A stretch of DNA of 11,315 bases. It comes from Bacillota bacterium. Its GTDB lineage: Bacteria > Bacillota_I > Bacilli_A > ML615J-28 > CAG-698. Made by a program: the position numbers and the translations under genes. The notes beneath the pieces were generated by a model, which saw nothing but the letters and a program-made list of their open reading frames with translations, ran no database searches and was not told the DNA's origin. Positions 1-6,014 of the stretch are shown here, one piece after another (the first letter of the stretch is position 1; the number at the start of each line of letters is the position of its first letter). The stretch lies in the NCBI GenBank assembly GCA_023422115.1, contig JAEZSA010000174.1:1-11315 (forward strand). The letters are read 5' to 3'.

Positions 1-12
1 GGAGAATGAATT

Positions 13-735
13 ATGGGAAGAGCACATGAAGTTAGGGCCGCGTCAATGGCGAAAACGGCTGCTATCAAAAGTAAAAACAACGCTAAATATGGAACGGCTG
101 TCTATGTAGCAGCGAAATCTGGTGTCCCTGATCCTGACCTAAACTTAAACCTAAGAAAAGAAATAGAAAAGGCGAAAAAGAACAACGTACCTGTTGATGT
201 TATTAAAAGAGCGATAGAAAAAGCAAAAGGTGGCTCAACAGAAGCTTATAACTTTATTCGTTATGAAGGCTTTGGACCAAACAATTGTATGGTCATTGTT
301 GATTGCTTGACAGACAACGTTAATAGAACATATACTTCAGTAAAAACTGCTTTTGGTAGATGCGGATTTAAACTAGGAGTGTCTGGTTGCGTCGCACACA
401 TGTTTGATAATTTGGCTATCTTCACATTTAAAGGCTATGGTGATGAAGAAGTACTCGATTCATTGATTGAAGCAGATTGTGATGTAAATGATGTTGAAAC
501 GGATGAAGAATATATCACTGTCTATGCTCCACAAACAGAATACGCAAAAATAAGAAATGCTTTGCAACAAAAATTTAATGGCATCGAATTTGAAGAAGAT
601 GAAACAACATGGATACCACAAAATTATGTAGAATTGACAGATGAGAGTGATATTAAAAAATATGAACGTTTTAAAGAAATGATGGATGAAATCGATGACG
701 TTCAAGATGTTTATGATAACGTAAAGATGAATTAG
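13..735 (+). CDS. yebC: YebC/TACO1 (YebC2/YeeN-like) family protein
   Basis: A 240-residue cytoplasmic protein of the YebC/TACO1 family. Seen: the N-terminal block MGRAHEVRAASMAKTAA typical of one Bacillota subgroup, YEGFGP at 84-89, DNVNRT at 101-106, GVSGCVAHMF around 122-131 and the C-terminal DVQDVYDNV at 229-237, so all three family domains are present and the length is normal. Residues T28-A29 stand where relatives I recall have Lys-Glu. The start at 13 is backed by GGAG at 1-4 and by the conserved N-terminus; M12 is an internal methionine. The family was long annotated as a transcription regulator (PmpR). More recent work links it, like mitochondrial TACO1, to relief of ribosome stalling at proline-rich stretches. 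Lying next to a ribosomal operon fits a translation role, but that is inference. It has its own terminator and appears separate from the rpsJ operon. Confidence 0.95.
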   Translation: MGRAHEVRAASMAKTAAIKSKNNAKYGTAVYVAAKSGVPDPDLNLNLRKEIEKAKKNNVPVDVIKRAIEKAKGGSTEAYNFIRYEGFGPNNCMVIVDCLTDNVNRTYTSVKTAFGRCGFKLGVSGCVAHMFDNLAIFTFKGYGDEEVLDSLIEADCDVNDVETDEEYITVYAPQTEYAKIRNALQQKFNGIEFEEDETTWIPQNYVELTDESDIKKYERFKEMMDEIDDVQDVYDNVKMN

Positions 736-746
736 TATAAAAAAGA

Positions 747-786
747 ATCCCCAGTTGATAAAACTGGGGATATTTATATTTATATG
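747..786 (+). terminator. Intrinsic terminator of yebC
   Basis: The arms ATCCCCAGTT (747-756) and AACTGGGGAT (762-771) pair perfectly over 10 bp around a GATAA loop. A T-rich but A-interrupted tail (ATTTATATTTATATG) follows. It begins 11 bases after the yebC stop codon. The imperfect U-tract suggests a moderately efficient terminator. The preceding A-run (739-744) would give a short U-tract on the minus strand, so some bidirectional activity is possible, though nothing on that strand clearly needs it. Confidence 0.88.
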
Positions 787-788
787 AA

Positions 789-856
789 ATAAAAAAGCAG
801 AAAATAAAAATAAAAAAAAGTTGACTTTATAGAGGACTTCGAGTATAATACATAAG
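789..856 (+). promoter_or_regulatory. Main promoter of the S10-spc operon, with A-tract UP-like element
   Basis: The -35 box is TTGACT at 821-826 (5 of 6 to consensus), followed by an exact 17-base spacer and a perfect TATAAT -10 box at 844-849. Runs of A at 791-796, 801-804, 806-810 and 812-819 sit directly upstream of the -35 box where an UP element would lie. The predicted start is the G near 856. This is the only strong sigma-A-like promoter I found, and it fits a heavily expressed ribosomal operon. Confidence 0.9.
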
Positions 857-982
857 GTTAGAGAGAGACGTAGATATGCGAGGTTGCTGATACACACGGA
901 CGCGTTGCCAAAGTCCTTGTTATTAGGGAATTCGTATGGAGTCGAAGCTACATTAAAAATGGATGCAAAAGGAGGAAAAAAC
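856..982 (+). promoter_or_regulatory. 5' leader of rpsJ, candidate autoregulatory RNA
   Basis: About 127 bases lie between the predicted transcript start and the rpsJ ATG, much more than translation needs. The block at 888-909 (TGATACACAC then GGACGCGTTGCC) resembles, from memory, a TGACACRCCCG-type block found in front of rpsJ in other Gram-positive bacteria. By hand I find a stem pairing 894-901 with 913-920 (one C-U mismatch), and an alternative pairing of 876-880 with 901-905. The two share bases 894-901 and exclude each other. TTCG at 931-934 can also pair with CGAA at 943-946. No terminator-like hairpin is visible. In E. coli, L4 represses the S10 operon through its leader, but the E. 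coli leader structure is not recognisable here. The regulatory role is inferred. Confidence 0.5.
968..975 (+). promoter_or_regulatory. Shine-Dalgarno site of rpsJ
   Basis: AAAGGAGG is followed by a 7-base spacer and ATG at 983. It fixes the rpsJ start: the frame is open further upstream to a TTG at 884, but that region has no RBS and lies in the leader. Confidence 0.92.
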
Positions 983-1288
983 ATGGCAAAAACAGCATTA
1001 AGAATTAAATTAATTTCTTATGATCACAGACTTATTGATGAGTCTGCAAGAAAGATTGTTGAAACGGCAAAAAAGACTGGAGCAAAAGTATCAGGTCCAA
1101 TCCCGCTTCCAACAGAAAAAGAAGTCTTTACAGTAATTCGTTCACCACACAAATATAAGGATAGTCGTGAACAATTTGAAAGAAGAACACACAAACGTCT
1201 AATTGACATTGTGGAAACAACACCAAAAACAATGGATGCATTAATTCATCTAGAAATACCTGCTGGTGTTGACATTATTTTAAAATAA
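983..1288 (+). CDS. rpsJ: 30S ribosomal protein S10
   Basis: This 101-residue protein (B. subtilis S10 has 102) sits in the head of the small subunit. In many bacteria S10 also pairs with NusB in rRNA antitermination complexes. Seen: the N-terminal strand ALRIKLISYDHRLID, the central GPIPLPTEKEVFTVIRSPH that forms the long loop reaching into the head, and the C-terminal LIHLEIPAGVDIILK. MAKTALRIK matches the usual Firmicutes start, which with the SD at 968-975 sets ATG 983 over any upstream start. It is the first gene of the operon, directly behind the leader. It ends in TAA followed immediately by in-frame TGA, a tandem stop. Confidence 0.98.
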   Translation: MAKTALRIKLISYDHRLIDESARKIVETAKKTGAKVSGPIPLPTEKEVFTVIRSPHKYKDSREQFERRTHKRLIDIVETTPKTMDALIHLEIPAGVDIILK

Positions 1289-1309
1289 TGAGTAAAGGAG
1301 GAAAAACTC

Positions 1310-1969
1310 ATGGCCAAAGGAATCTTAGGTAAAAAAATTGGTATGACACAAGTTTTTTCAGCACAAGGTGAACTTATTCCTGTAACTGTTATTGAAGTTA
1401 CAAATAACGTTGTGTTGCAAAAAAAGACAGCTGACACCGATGGGTATCAAGCTGTTCAAATAGGATTTGCCGACAAAAAAGAAAGTCGAGCTAACAATCC
1501 TGAAAAAGGACATGCTGCAAAGGCACAAGCCAACCCTAAGCGCTTCATCAAAGAAATCGCTGGGGAACAAATGGCTGTCTTTGAAGTAGGTCAAGAGGTA
1601 AAAGCAAATATATTTGCAGAGGGCGAAATCGTTGATGTAACCGGAACTAGTAAAGGGAAAGGTTACCAAGGCGTTATCAAACGTTGGAATTTCCATCGTG
1701 GCCCTATGGCTCATGGATCAGGTTATCATCGTGGATCAGGTTCAATGGGTGCGATTGATGCTGCTAGAATCAAAAAAGGTAAAAAACTAGCGGGTAGAAT
1801 GGGTGGAGAACAAGTTACAGTTCAAAACTTAGAAGTTGTTAAGATTGATTTAGAAAAAAATGTAATGCTAATTAGAGGTAATGTCCCAGGAGCTAAAAAC
1901 TCATTTGTTATGGTAACGAATGCAGTGAAGAAAGCATCTGCTGCCGTTAACCCAGAAGCGTTAGCTTAA
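1310..1969 (+). CDS. rplC: 50S ribosomal protein L3
   Basis: L3 is an early assembly protein whose extended loop reaches toward the peptidyl-transferase centre. Seen: KGILGKKIGMTQVF at the start, TGTSKGKGYQGVIKRWNF at 111-128, HGSGYHRGSGSMG at 135-147, and GRMGGEQVTVQNLEVV near 162-177. The region that holds the PrmB-methylated glutamine in E. coli is of the short Gram-positive type, so that modification site appears absent. W126-N127-F128 follows KR where B. subtilis has His-Gly, as recalled. Its 219 residues exceed the B. subtilis length of about 209; the excess is a C-terminal tail, roughly residues 208-219, rich in Ala. The SD AAAGGAGG lies 21 bases after the rpsJ stop region. Confidence 0.97.
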   Translation: MAKGILGKKIGMTQVFSAQGELIPVTVIEVTNNVVLQKKTADTDGYQAVQIGFADKKESRANNPEKGHAAKAQANPKRFIKEIAGEQMAVFEVGQEVKANIFAEGEIVDVTGTSKGKGYQGVIKRWNFHRGPMAHGSGYHRGSGSMGAIDAARIKKGKKLAGRMGGEQVTVQNLEVVKIDLEKNVMLIRGNVPGAKNSFVMVTNAVKKASAAVNPEALA

Positions 1970-1985
1970 GAAGGGAGAAATAAAG

Positions 1986-2609
1986 ATGCCTAGTATAGTT
2001 GTATTAAACCAATCAGGTGCAGAAGTTGGTAAATTAAAATTAAGCAAAGAAGTATTTGCGATTGAACCAAACATGCAAGTTGTTTATGATGTGGTAAACG
2101 CTGAAAGAGCTGCTATGCGTCAAGGAACACACCAAACTAAAGGTCGTAGTGATGTTAGTGGTGGAGGTAAAAAACCTTGGCGTCAAAAAGGTACTGGACG
2201 TGCGCGACAAGGATCTATTAGAGCTCCTCAATGGCGCGGCGGTGGAATTGTCTTTGGTCCAAAACCTAGAAGTTATAGTGTAAAAGTAAATAAAAAAGTT
2301 GTAAAAGTAGCTGTTAAATCTTTATTATCAGATCGCTTAACAAATAATAAAATTGTTGTTGTTGATCAATTTGCTTTAGAAGATTTTAAAACAAAAACTT
2401 TAGTTTCTATTTTATCAAATTTAAAAGCTGAAGGAAAAGTATTAGTAATTACTGATGAAGATAATTACAATTTATTTACAGCTGGTAGAAACATCCCAGG
2501 TATATACGTACAAACAAAATCACATTTAAGTGTATATGACTTAATTAATGCTAATATGTACATTATGACTCAAGATGCAGCTAAAAAATATGAGGAGGAT
2601 CTAAAATAA
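1986..2609 (+). CDS. rplD: 50S ribosomal protein L4
   Basis: L4 binds 23S rRNA domain I early in assembly; its extended loop helps form the tunnel constriction with L22. The protein has 207 residues, the same as B. subtilis. Seen: the basic loop from RQGTHQTKGRSDV through GGGKKPWRQKGTGRARQGS to APQWRGGGIVFGPKPRSY (about 45-97), where macrolide-resistance changes are known in other bacteria; it looks intact. The second half has the Rossmann-like fold with NIPGIYVQ. In E. coli L4 also represses its own operon, so it is the natural candidate regulator of the leader here, though not shown. The SD GGGAG precedes the ATG. It ends in TAATG, sharing one base with rplW. Confidence 0.97.
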   Translation: MPSIVVLNQSGAEVGKLKLSKEVFAIEPNMQVVYDVVNAERAAMRQGTHQTKGRSDVSGGGKKPWRQKGTGRARQGSIRAPQWRGGGIVFGPKPRSYSVKVNKKVVKVAVKSLLSDRLTNNKIVVVDQFALEDFKTKTLVSILSNLKAEGKVLVITDEDNYNLFTAGRNIPGIYVQTKSHLSVYDLINANMYIMTQDAAKKYEEDLK

Positions 2610-2893
2610 TGAAAAATCCTTATGATGTTATTATTAAGCCTTTAATTACTGAAAAGTCTACAAAACTTGTTGAATCAAGAAAGTATACATTTGAAGTAAT
2701 GCAAGGAGCAAACAAAGTAGAAGTAAAGAAAGCAATCGAAGAAATATTCAAAGTGAACGTTATTCAAGTAAATATGATTAACGTTAGAAAAAAAGAACGT
2801 CGTGTAGGAAAATATGAAGGTTTCCGCCCTGCAGTCCGCAAAGCAATTGTGACATTAGCAGAAGGTCAAACATTAGACGTATTCGAAGTTTAA
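2609..2893 (+). CDS. rplW: 50S ribosomal protein L23
   Basis: A 94-residue protein at the tunnel exit, where it is the docking site for trigger factor and SRP in bacteria. Seen: IIKPLITEKSTKLVE at 8-22, including the glutamate (E15) that corresponds to the chaperone-contact residue of E. coli L23, then KYTFEV, KKAIEEIFKVNVIQVN and the basic VRKKERRVGKYEGFRPAVRKA loop. Its ATG overlaps the rplD stop (TAATG), and its SD AGGAGG (2593-2598) lies inside the last rplD codons. Translation is thus probably coupled to L4 synthesis. The length is normal. Confidence 0.97.
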   Translation: MKNPYDVIIKPLITEKSTKLVESRKYTFEVMQGANKVEVKKAIEEIFKVNVIQVNMINVRKKERRVGKYEGFRPAVRKAIVTLAEGQTLDVFEV

Positions 2894-2911
2894 TATAGGA
2901 GGTAGCAGATA

Positions 2912-3742
2912 ATGGCTATTAAGAAATATAATCCAACGACTAACGGCCGTCGTGGCATGTCAGTGTTGGTATTTGATGAAATTACAACATCTACTCCTGA
3001 AAAAAGTTTATTAGCACCATTAAAGAAAAATGGTGGACGTAATAATATGGGTAAAATCACTGTGCGCCATCAAGGTGGTGGACATAAACAAAAGTATCGT
3101 ATTATTGATTTCAAAAGAAATAAAGATGATATCGTAGGTACGATTGCTACAATCGAGTATGATCCAAATAGATCAGCAAACATTGCTTTAGTAAATTATG
3201 TTGATGGTGAAAAGCGATATATTATTGCTCCTAAGGGACTAAAAGTAGGGCAAAAGATTTTATCTGGTGAAAAAGCAGATATCATCGTTGGTAACTCAAT
3301 GCCTTTAGGTAGAATGCCAGTAGGTACAGTCGTTCATAATATTGAATTACATCCTGGTAAGGGTGGACAATTAGTTCGTTCCGCTGGATCAAGTGCTCAA
3401 ATTTTGGGTCGTGAAGATAAGTATATCATCGTTAGATTAACTAGCGGTGAAGTAAGAAAAGTATTATCAGTATGTCGCGCTACTATTGGTGAAGTTGGCA
3501 ATGCTGATCATATGAATGTTACAATCGGAAAAGCAGGAAGAACACGCTATTTAGGAATTAGACCAACTGTTAGAGGTTCTGCAATGAATCCTAATGATCA
3601 CCCTCATGGTGGTGGTGAAGGTCGTACTCCTGTTGGACGTAAGGCTCCTCTTACTCCTTGGGGTAAAATTACTCTTGGTCTTAAGACTCGTAATAAAAAG
3701 AAAAAATCTAGCGACTTAATAGTACGTCGCCGTAACGGTTAG
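2912..3742 (+). CDS. rplB: 50S ribosomal protein L2
   Basis: L2 is one of the most conserved ribosomal proteins; it supports the peptidyl-transferase region and the joining of the subunits. The protein has 276 residues (B. subtilis about 277). Seen: AIKKYNPTTNGRRGMS at the start, the OB-like and SH3-like core with GGRNNMGKITVRHQGGGHK (41-59) and YDPNRSANIALVNY (83-96), and the signature AMNPNDHPHGGGEGR (224-238). H230 corresponds to the conserved E. coli His229. The C-terminus is the usual basic tail, ending in VRRRNG. The SD AGGAGG lies 8 to 13 bases upstream of the ATG, just behind the rplW stop. There is nothing unusual in it. Confidence 0.98.
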   Translation: MAIKKYNPTTNGRRGMSVLVFDEITTSTPEKSLLAPLKKNGGRNNMGKITVRHQGGGHKQKYRIIDFKRNKDDIVGTIATIEYDPNRSANIALVNYVDGEKRYIIAPKGLKVGQKILSGEKADIIVGNSMPLGRMPVGTVVHNIELHPGKGGQLVRSAGSSAQILGREDKYIIVRLTSGEVRKVLSVCRATIGEVGNADHMNVTIGKAGRTRYLGIRPTVRGSAMNPNDHPHGGGEGRTPVGRKAPLTPWGKITLGLKTRNKKKKSSDLIVRRRNG

Positions 3743-3757
3743 AAAGGAGAAATAACA

Positions 3758-4036
3758 ATGGCACGCTCACTTAAAAAAGGACCTTTTTGCGATCAACATC
3801 TAATAAAGAAAGTTGAAGATCAAGGAGAAGGTTCAAAGAAAGTTATTCAAACATGGTCACGTCGTTCAACAATTTTTCCTGACTTTATCGGTCGTACAAT
3901 TGCTGTATATAATGGTAAAAGCCATATTCCAGTATATGTAACTGAAGATATGGTAGGACATAAGTTGGGTGAATTTGCACCAACAAGAACTTACCGTGGC
4001 CACGGTAAAGATAAAAAGGCCACAGTGAAGAAGTAG
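3758..4036 (+). CDS. rpsS: 30S ribosomal protein S19
   Basis: A 92-residue protein of the small-subunit head; it contacts 16S rRNA together with S13 and the A-site finger region. The length equals that of B. subtilis. Seen: ARSLKKGPF at the start, TWSRRSTIFPDFIGRTIAVYNGKSHIPVYV in the core, and the signature MVGHKLGEFAPTRTYRGHG near 66-84, with a lysine-rich tail. The SD AAAGGAG follows the rplB TAG. Its own stop TAG runs straight into AGGAGG for rplV. Confidence 0.98.
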   Translation: MARSLKKGPFCDQHLIKKVEDQGEGSKKVIQTWSRRSTIFPDFIGRTIAVYNGKSHIPVYVTEDMVGHKLGEFAPTRTYRGHGKDKKATVKK

Positions 4037-4047
4037 GAGGATAGCAT

Positions 4048-4401
4048 ATGGAAGAAGTAGTAAAATTAGAAGCTAAGGCTATTGCCAAAACTGTTCGTGT
4101 TACTCCTCGTAAAGCTCGTTTAGTAATGGATTTAATCAGAGGAAAAAATGTTAGTGAAGCTGTTGCAATCTTAAAGTTAACACCAAAAGGTGTAACAGTA
4201 GCAATCGAAAAAGTATTAAAATCAGCAACTGCAAATGCTGTTAACAATCAAAAAATGGATCAAAAGAAACTTTATATCAAAGAAGGATACGTAAATGATG
4301 GAATTACCATCAAACGTATGATTACTCGGGCAAAAGGTAGTGGTAGTTCATTATTAAAAAGAACTAGCAATATTACTATCGTTGTTGCGGAAAGAGAATA
4401 G
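4048..4401 (+). CDS. rplV: 50S ribosomal protein L22
   Basis: L22 binds all domains of 23S rRNA and its long beta-hairpin lines the exit tunnel opposite L4. The protein has 117 residues, slightly longer than the usual 110-113 because of a short N-terminal lead (MEEVVKLE). Seen: VRVTPRKARLVMDLIRGKNVSEA near 17-38 and the signature region from R94 to I109. The hairpin tip reads RAKGSGSSLLKRTSNI; E. coli, as I recall it, has RAKGRADRILKRTSHI, so two arginines at the tip (positions 98 and 101 here) are replaced by serine. The fit to the family pattern is kept, so the gene looks functional. The AGGAGG SD overlaps the rpsS stop. Confidence 0.97.
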   Translation: MEEVVKLEAKAIAKTVRVTPRKARLVMDLIRGKNVSEAVAILKLTPKGVTVAIEKVLKSATANAVNNQKMDQKKLYIKEGYVNDGITIKRMITRAKGSGSSLLKRTSNITIVVAERE

Positions 4402-4410
4402 GAGGAACAC

Positions 4411-5067
4411 ATGGGACAAAAAGTTAATCCGATTGGATTAAGAGTCGGTATCATTCGCGATTGGGAATCAAAGTGGTATGCAAGTAAGTTAGAAGTTCCA
4501 ACATTGTTACATGAAGATTTAAAAATTCGTGAAACAATCAATGAATTCTATAAGAAAGCATATGTATCAAAGATTGAAATCGAACGTACTAAGACTAAGA
4601 TTATGTTGACTATTCACACTGCAAAACCGGGTGTTGTTATTGGCCGTGATGGAGCGATCAAAACACAAATCGTTGAAAAATTACAAAAAATGACTGGTAA
4701 GACAATATTTTTAAGTGTTGTTGAGATTAAGAACCCAGACTTAGATGCAATATTAGTTGCAAGAAATATGGCTGAACAATTAGAGAACAGAGCATCATTT
4801 AGACGTGTTCAAAAAATGGCTATCCAAAGAAGTATGAAAGCTGGTGCAAAAGGTATTAAGACATCAATTTCAGGCCGTTTGGGTGGAGCTGAAATGGCTC
4901 GTCGCGAAGGTTATAGCGAAGGAACTGTTCCTCTACATACATTAAGAGCTGATATCGACTATGCAATTGCTGAAGCAAACACTACATATGGTAAATTGGG
5001 TGTTAAAGTTTGGATTTGTAAAGGAGAAGTCTTACCAGCAAAGAAGACTAAGAAGGAGGCAAATTAA
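4411..5067 (+). CDS. rpsC: 30S ribosomal protein S3
   Basis: S3 lies at the mRNA entry channel of the 30S subunit. The 218 residues equal the B. subtilis length. Seen: MGQKVNPIGLRVGIIRDWES at the start, a KH type II domain with the GxxG loop GRDG at 78-81, and the signature region from about 155 to 195 (ISGRLGGAEMARREGYSEG and on). R131, R132 and K135 match the residues implicated in the mRNA helicase activity of the E. coli ribosome. The rplV stop TAG forms part of its AGGAGG SD. The last codons carry AAGGAGG, which serves as the SD of rplP. Confidence 0.98.
   Translation: MGQKVNPIGLRVGIIRDWESKWYASKLEVPTLLHEDLKIRETINEFYKKAYVSKIEIERTKTKIMLTIHTAKPGVVIGRDGAIKTQIVEKLQKMTGKTIFLSVVEIKNPDLDAILVARNMAEQLENRASFRRVQKMAIQRSMKAGAKGIKTSISGRLGGAEMARREGYSEGTVPLHTLRADIDYAIAEANTTYGKLGVKVWICKGEVLPAKKTKKEAN
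5053..5059 (+). promoter_or_regulatory. Shine-Dalgarno site of rplP, inside rpsC
   Basis: AAGGAGG lies within the rpsC codons for Lys-Lys-Glu-Ala. The spacer to ATG 5070 is 10 bases, but 16 to the in-frame ATG 5076. It therefore supports the start at 5070. Confidence 0.85.
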
Positions 5068-5069
5068 TC

Positions 5070-5495
5070 ATGTTGATGCCTAAAAGAACGAAGTATCGTC
5101 GTCCTCATCGCGTAAGTTACGAAGGTAAGGCGAAAGGTGCAAAAGAAATTAATTTTGGAGAATATGGATTACAAGCTCAAATAGGAACTTGGATTACATC
5201 ACAACAAATCGAAGCAGCACGTATCGCTATGACTCGTTTCATGAAGCGTGAAGGTTCAGTTTGGATTAGAATATTCCCTCATATGGCGCAAACTCATAAA
5301 CCTCTTGAAGTTCGTATGGGTGGCGGTAAAGGTGCTCCTGATAGTTATGTAGCAGTAGTAAAAAGAGGAACTATTATGTTTGAAATAGGTGGAGTTAGCG
5401 AAGAAATCGCACGTGAAGCATTAAGATTAGCTTCTCATAAATTACCTATTATGACAAAAGTAGTAAAGAGAGAAAGTGGTGAGAATAATGGCTAA
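5070..5495 (+). CDS. rplP: 50S ribosomal protein L16
   Basis: L16 sits beside the A-site tRNA elbow and is needed for a mature peptidyl-transferase centre. The protein has 141 residues (B. subtilis 144). The start MLMPKRTKYRR matches the Firmicutes MLLPKRVKYRR form, so ATG 5070 is chosen over ATG 5076. Seen: GEYGLQAQIGTWITSQQIEAAR (30-51), KREGSVWIRIFPH, and KPLEVRMGGGKGAPDSYVAVVKRG (77-100). R82 corresponds to the arginine hydroxylated in E. coli. The last 8 bases overlap the start of rpmC in another frame, which suggests coupled translation. Confidence 0.98.
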   Translation: MLMPKRTKYRRPHRVSYEGKAKGAKEINFGEYGLQAQIGTWITSQQIEAARIAMTRFMKREGSVWIRIFPHMAQTHKPLEVRMGGGKGAPDSYVAVVKRGTIMFEIGGVSEEIAREALRLASHKLPIMTKVVKRESGENNG

Positions 5496-5730
5496 GAAAG
5501 AACAAAAAGTTGTTGCTCCAGTTGTTAGAGAGTCAGAAGTAGATAAACTACGCAAACTTGATGATGCCACTATAGAAGAAAAGATCAAAGAAATGAAACA
5601 AGAATTATTTAATTTACGCTTTCAAGCAGCCGTTGGTAAATTAGAAAATACAGCACAAATTGGCAAAACAAAAAAGCAAATTGCGCGTATGAAAACTATA
5701 TTAACAGAACGTGCCAACGAAGCTAAGTAA
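5488..5730 (+). CDS. rpmC: 50S ribosomal protein L29, N-terminally extended
   Basis: L29 is a small two-helix protein at the tunnel exit next to L23. Seen: VDKLRKLDDATIEEKIKEM and ELFNLRFQAAVGKLENTAQI, the family signature, then a second helix with KKQIARMKTILTERANEAK. At 80 residues it is longer than the usual 60-70. Compared with B. subtilis (MKANEIRDLT...) about 15 residues, MAKKEQKVVAPVVRE, are added at the N-terminus. No ATG, GTG or TTG occurs in frame near residue 17, so a shorter product is unlikely. The start lies inside rplP (8-base overlap) with only a weak GGTGAG SD (5478-5483), so it probably relies on ribosomes finishing rplP. A GTG at 5476 is in frame but has no better RBS. Confidence 0.92.
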   Translation: MAKKEQKVVAPVVRESEVDKLRKLDDATIEEKIKEMKQELFNLRFQAAVGKLENTAQIGKTKKQIARMKTILTERANEAK

Positions 5731-5741
5731 GGAGGAGAACT

Positions 5742-6002
5742 ATGGAAAGAAATAGTAGAAAAGAATACACTGGTAAAGTTGTATCAACAAAAGAAGATAA
5801 AACTATTAAAGTTTTGATTACTACATACCGCAAGCATCCTCTATATGGAAAGCGAGTTGAATATAGCAAAAAGTTTACAGCACACGATGAAACTAATGAT
5901 GCTAAGATGGGTGATATTGTTACGATTATGGAAACAAGACCATTATCTAAGACAAAAAAATTCCGCTTAGTTGCAATAGTTGAACGCGCTGTCCAACTAT
6001 AG
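5742..6002 (+). CDS. rpsQ: 30S ribosomal protein S17
   Basis: An 86-residue OB-fold primary 16S rRNA-binding protein of the small-subunit body. Seen: RKEYTGKVVSTKEDKTIKV at the start, KHPLYGKRVEYSKKFTAHDE in the middle, and the family signature GDIVTIMETRPLSKTKKFRL near 57-76. The length matches B. subtilis (87). The rpmC stop TAA is followed at once by GGAGGAG, which gives the SD. Its own stop TAG is fused to the AGGAGG of rplN. In E. coli the S10 operon ends with this gene; here no gap or promoter separates it from the spc genes. Confidence 0.98.
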   Translation: MERNSRKEYTGKVVSTKEDKTIKVLITTYRKHPLYGKRVEYSKKFTAHDETNDAKMGDIVTIMETRPLSKTKKFRLVAIVERAVQL

Positions 6003-6014
6003 GAGGCGAAAATA

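Noticed and set aside
876..890. Possible leader peptide ATG CGA GGT TGC TGA in the rpsJ leader
   Set aside because: It has four codons, no good SD, and lies over the candidate RNA element. It is more likely part of the structured leader.
884..982. N-terminal extension of rpsJ from TTG 884
   Set aside because: There is no SD for it, the extra residues match no S10, and the strong SD at 968-975 points to ATG 983.
460..984. A 174-codon open frame on the minus strand across the yebC 3' end, terminator and leader
   Set aside because: It lies opposite conserved yebC codons, the terminator and the promoter. Its translation is low-complexity Phe/Ile-rich, typical of antisense to Lys/Glu/Asp-rich AT-rich genes, and it has no recognisable family.
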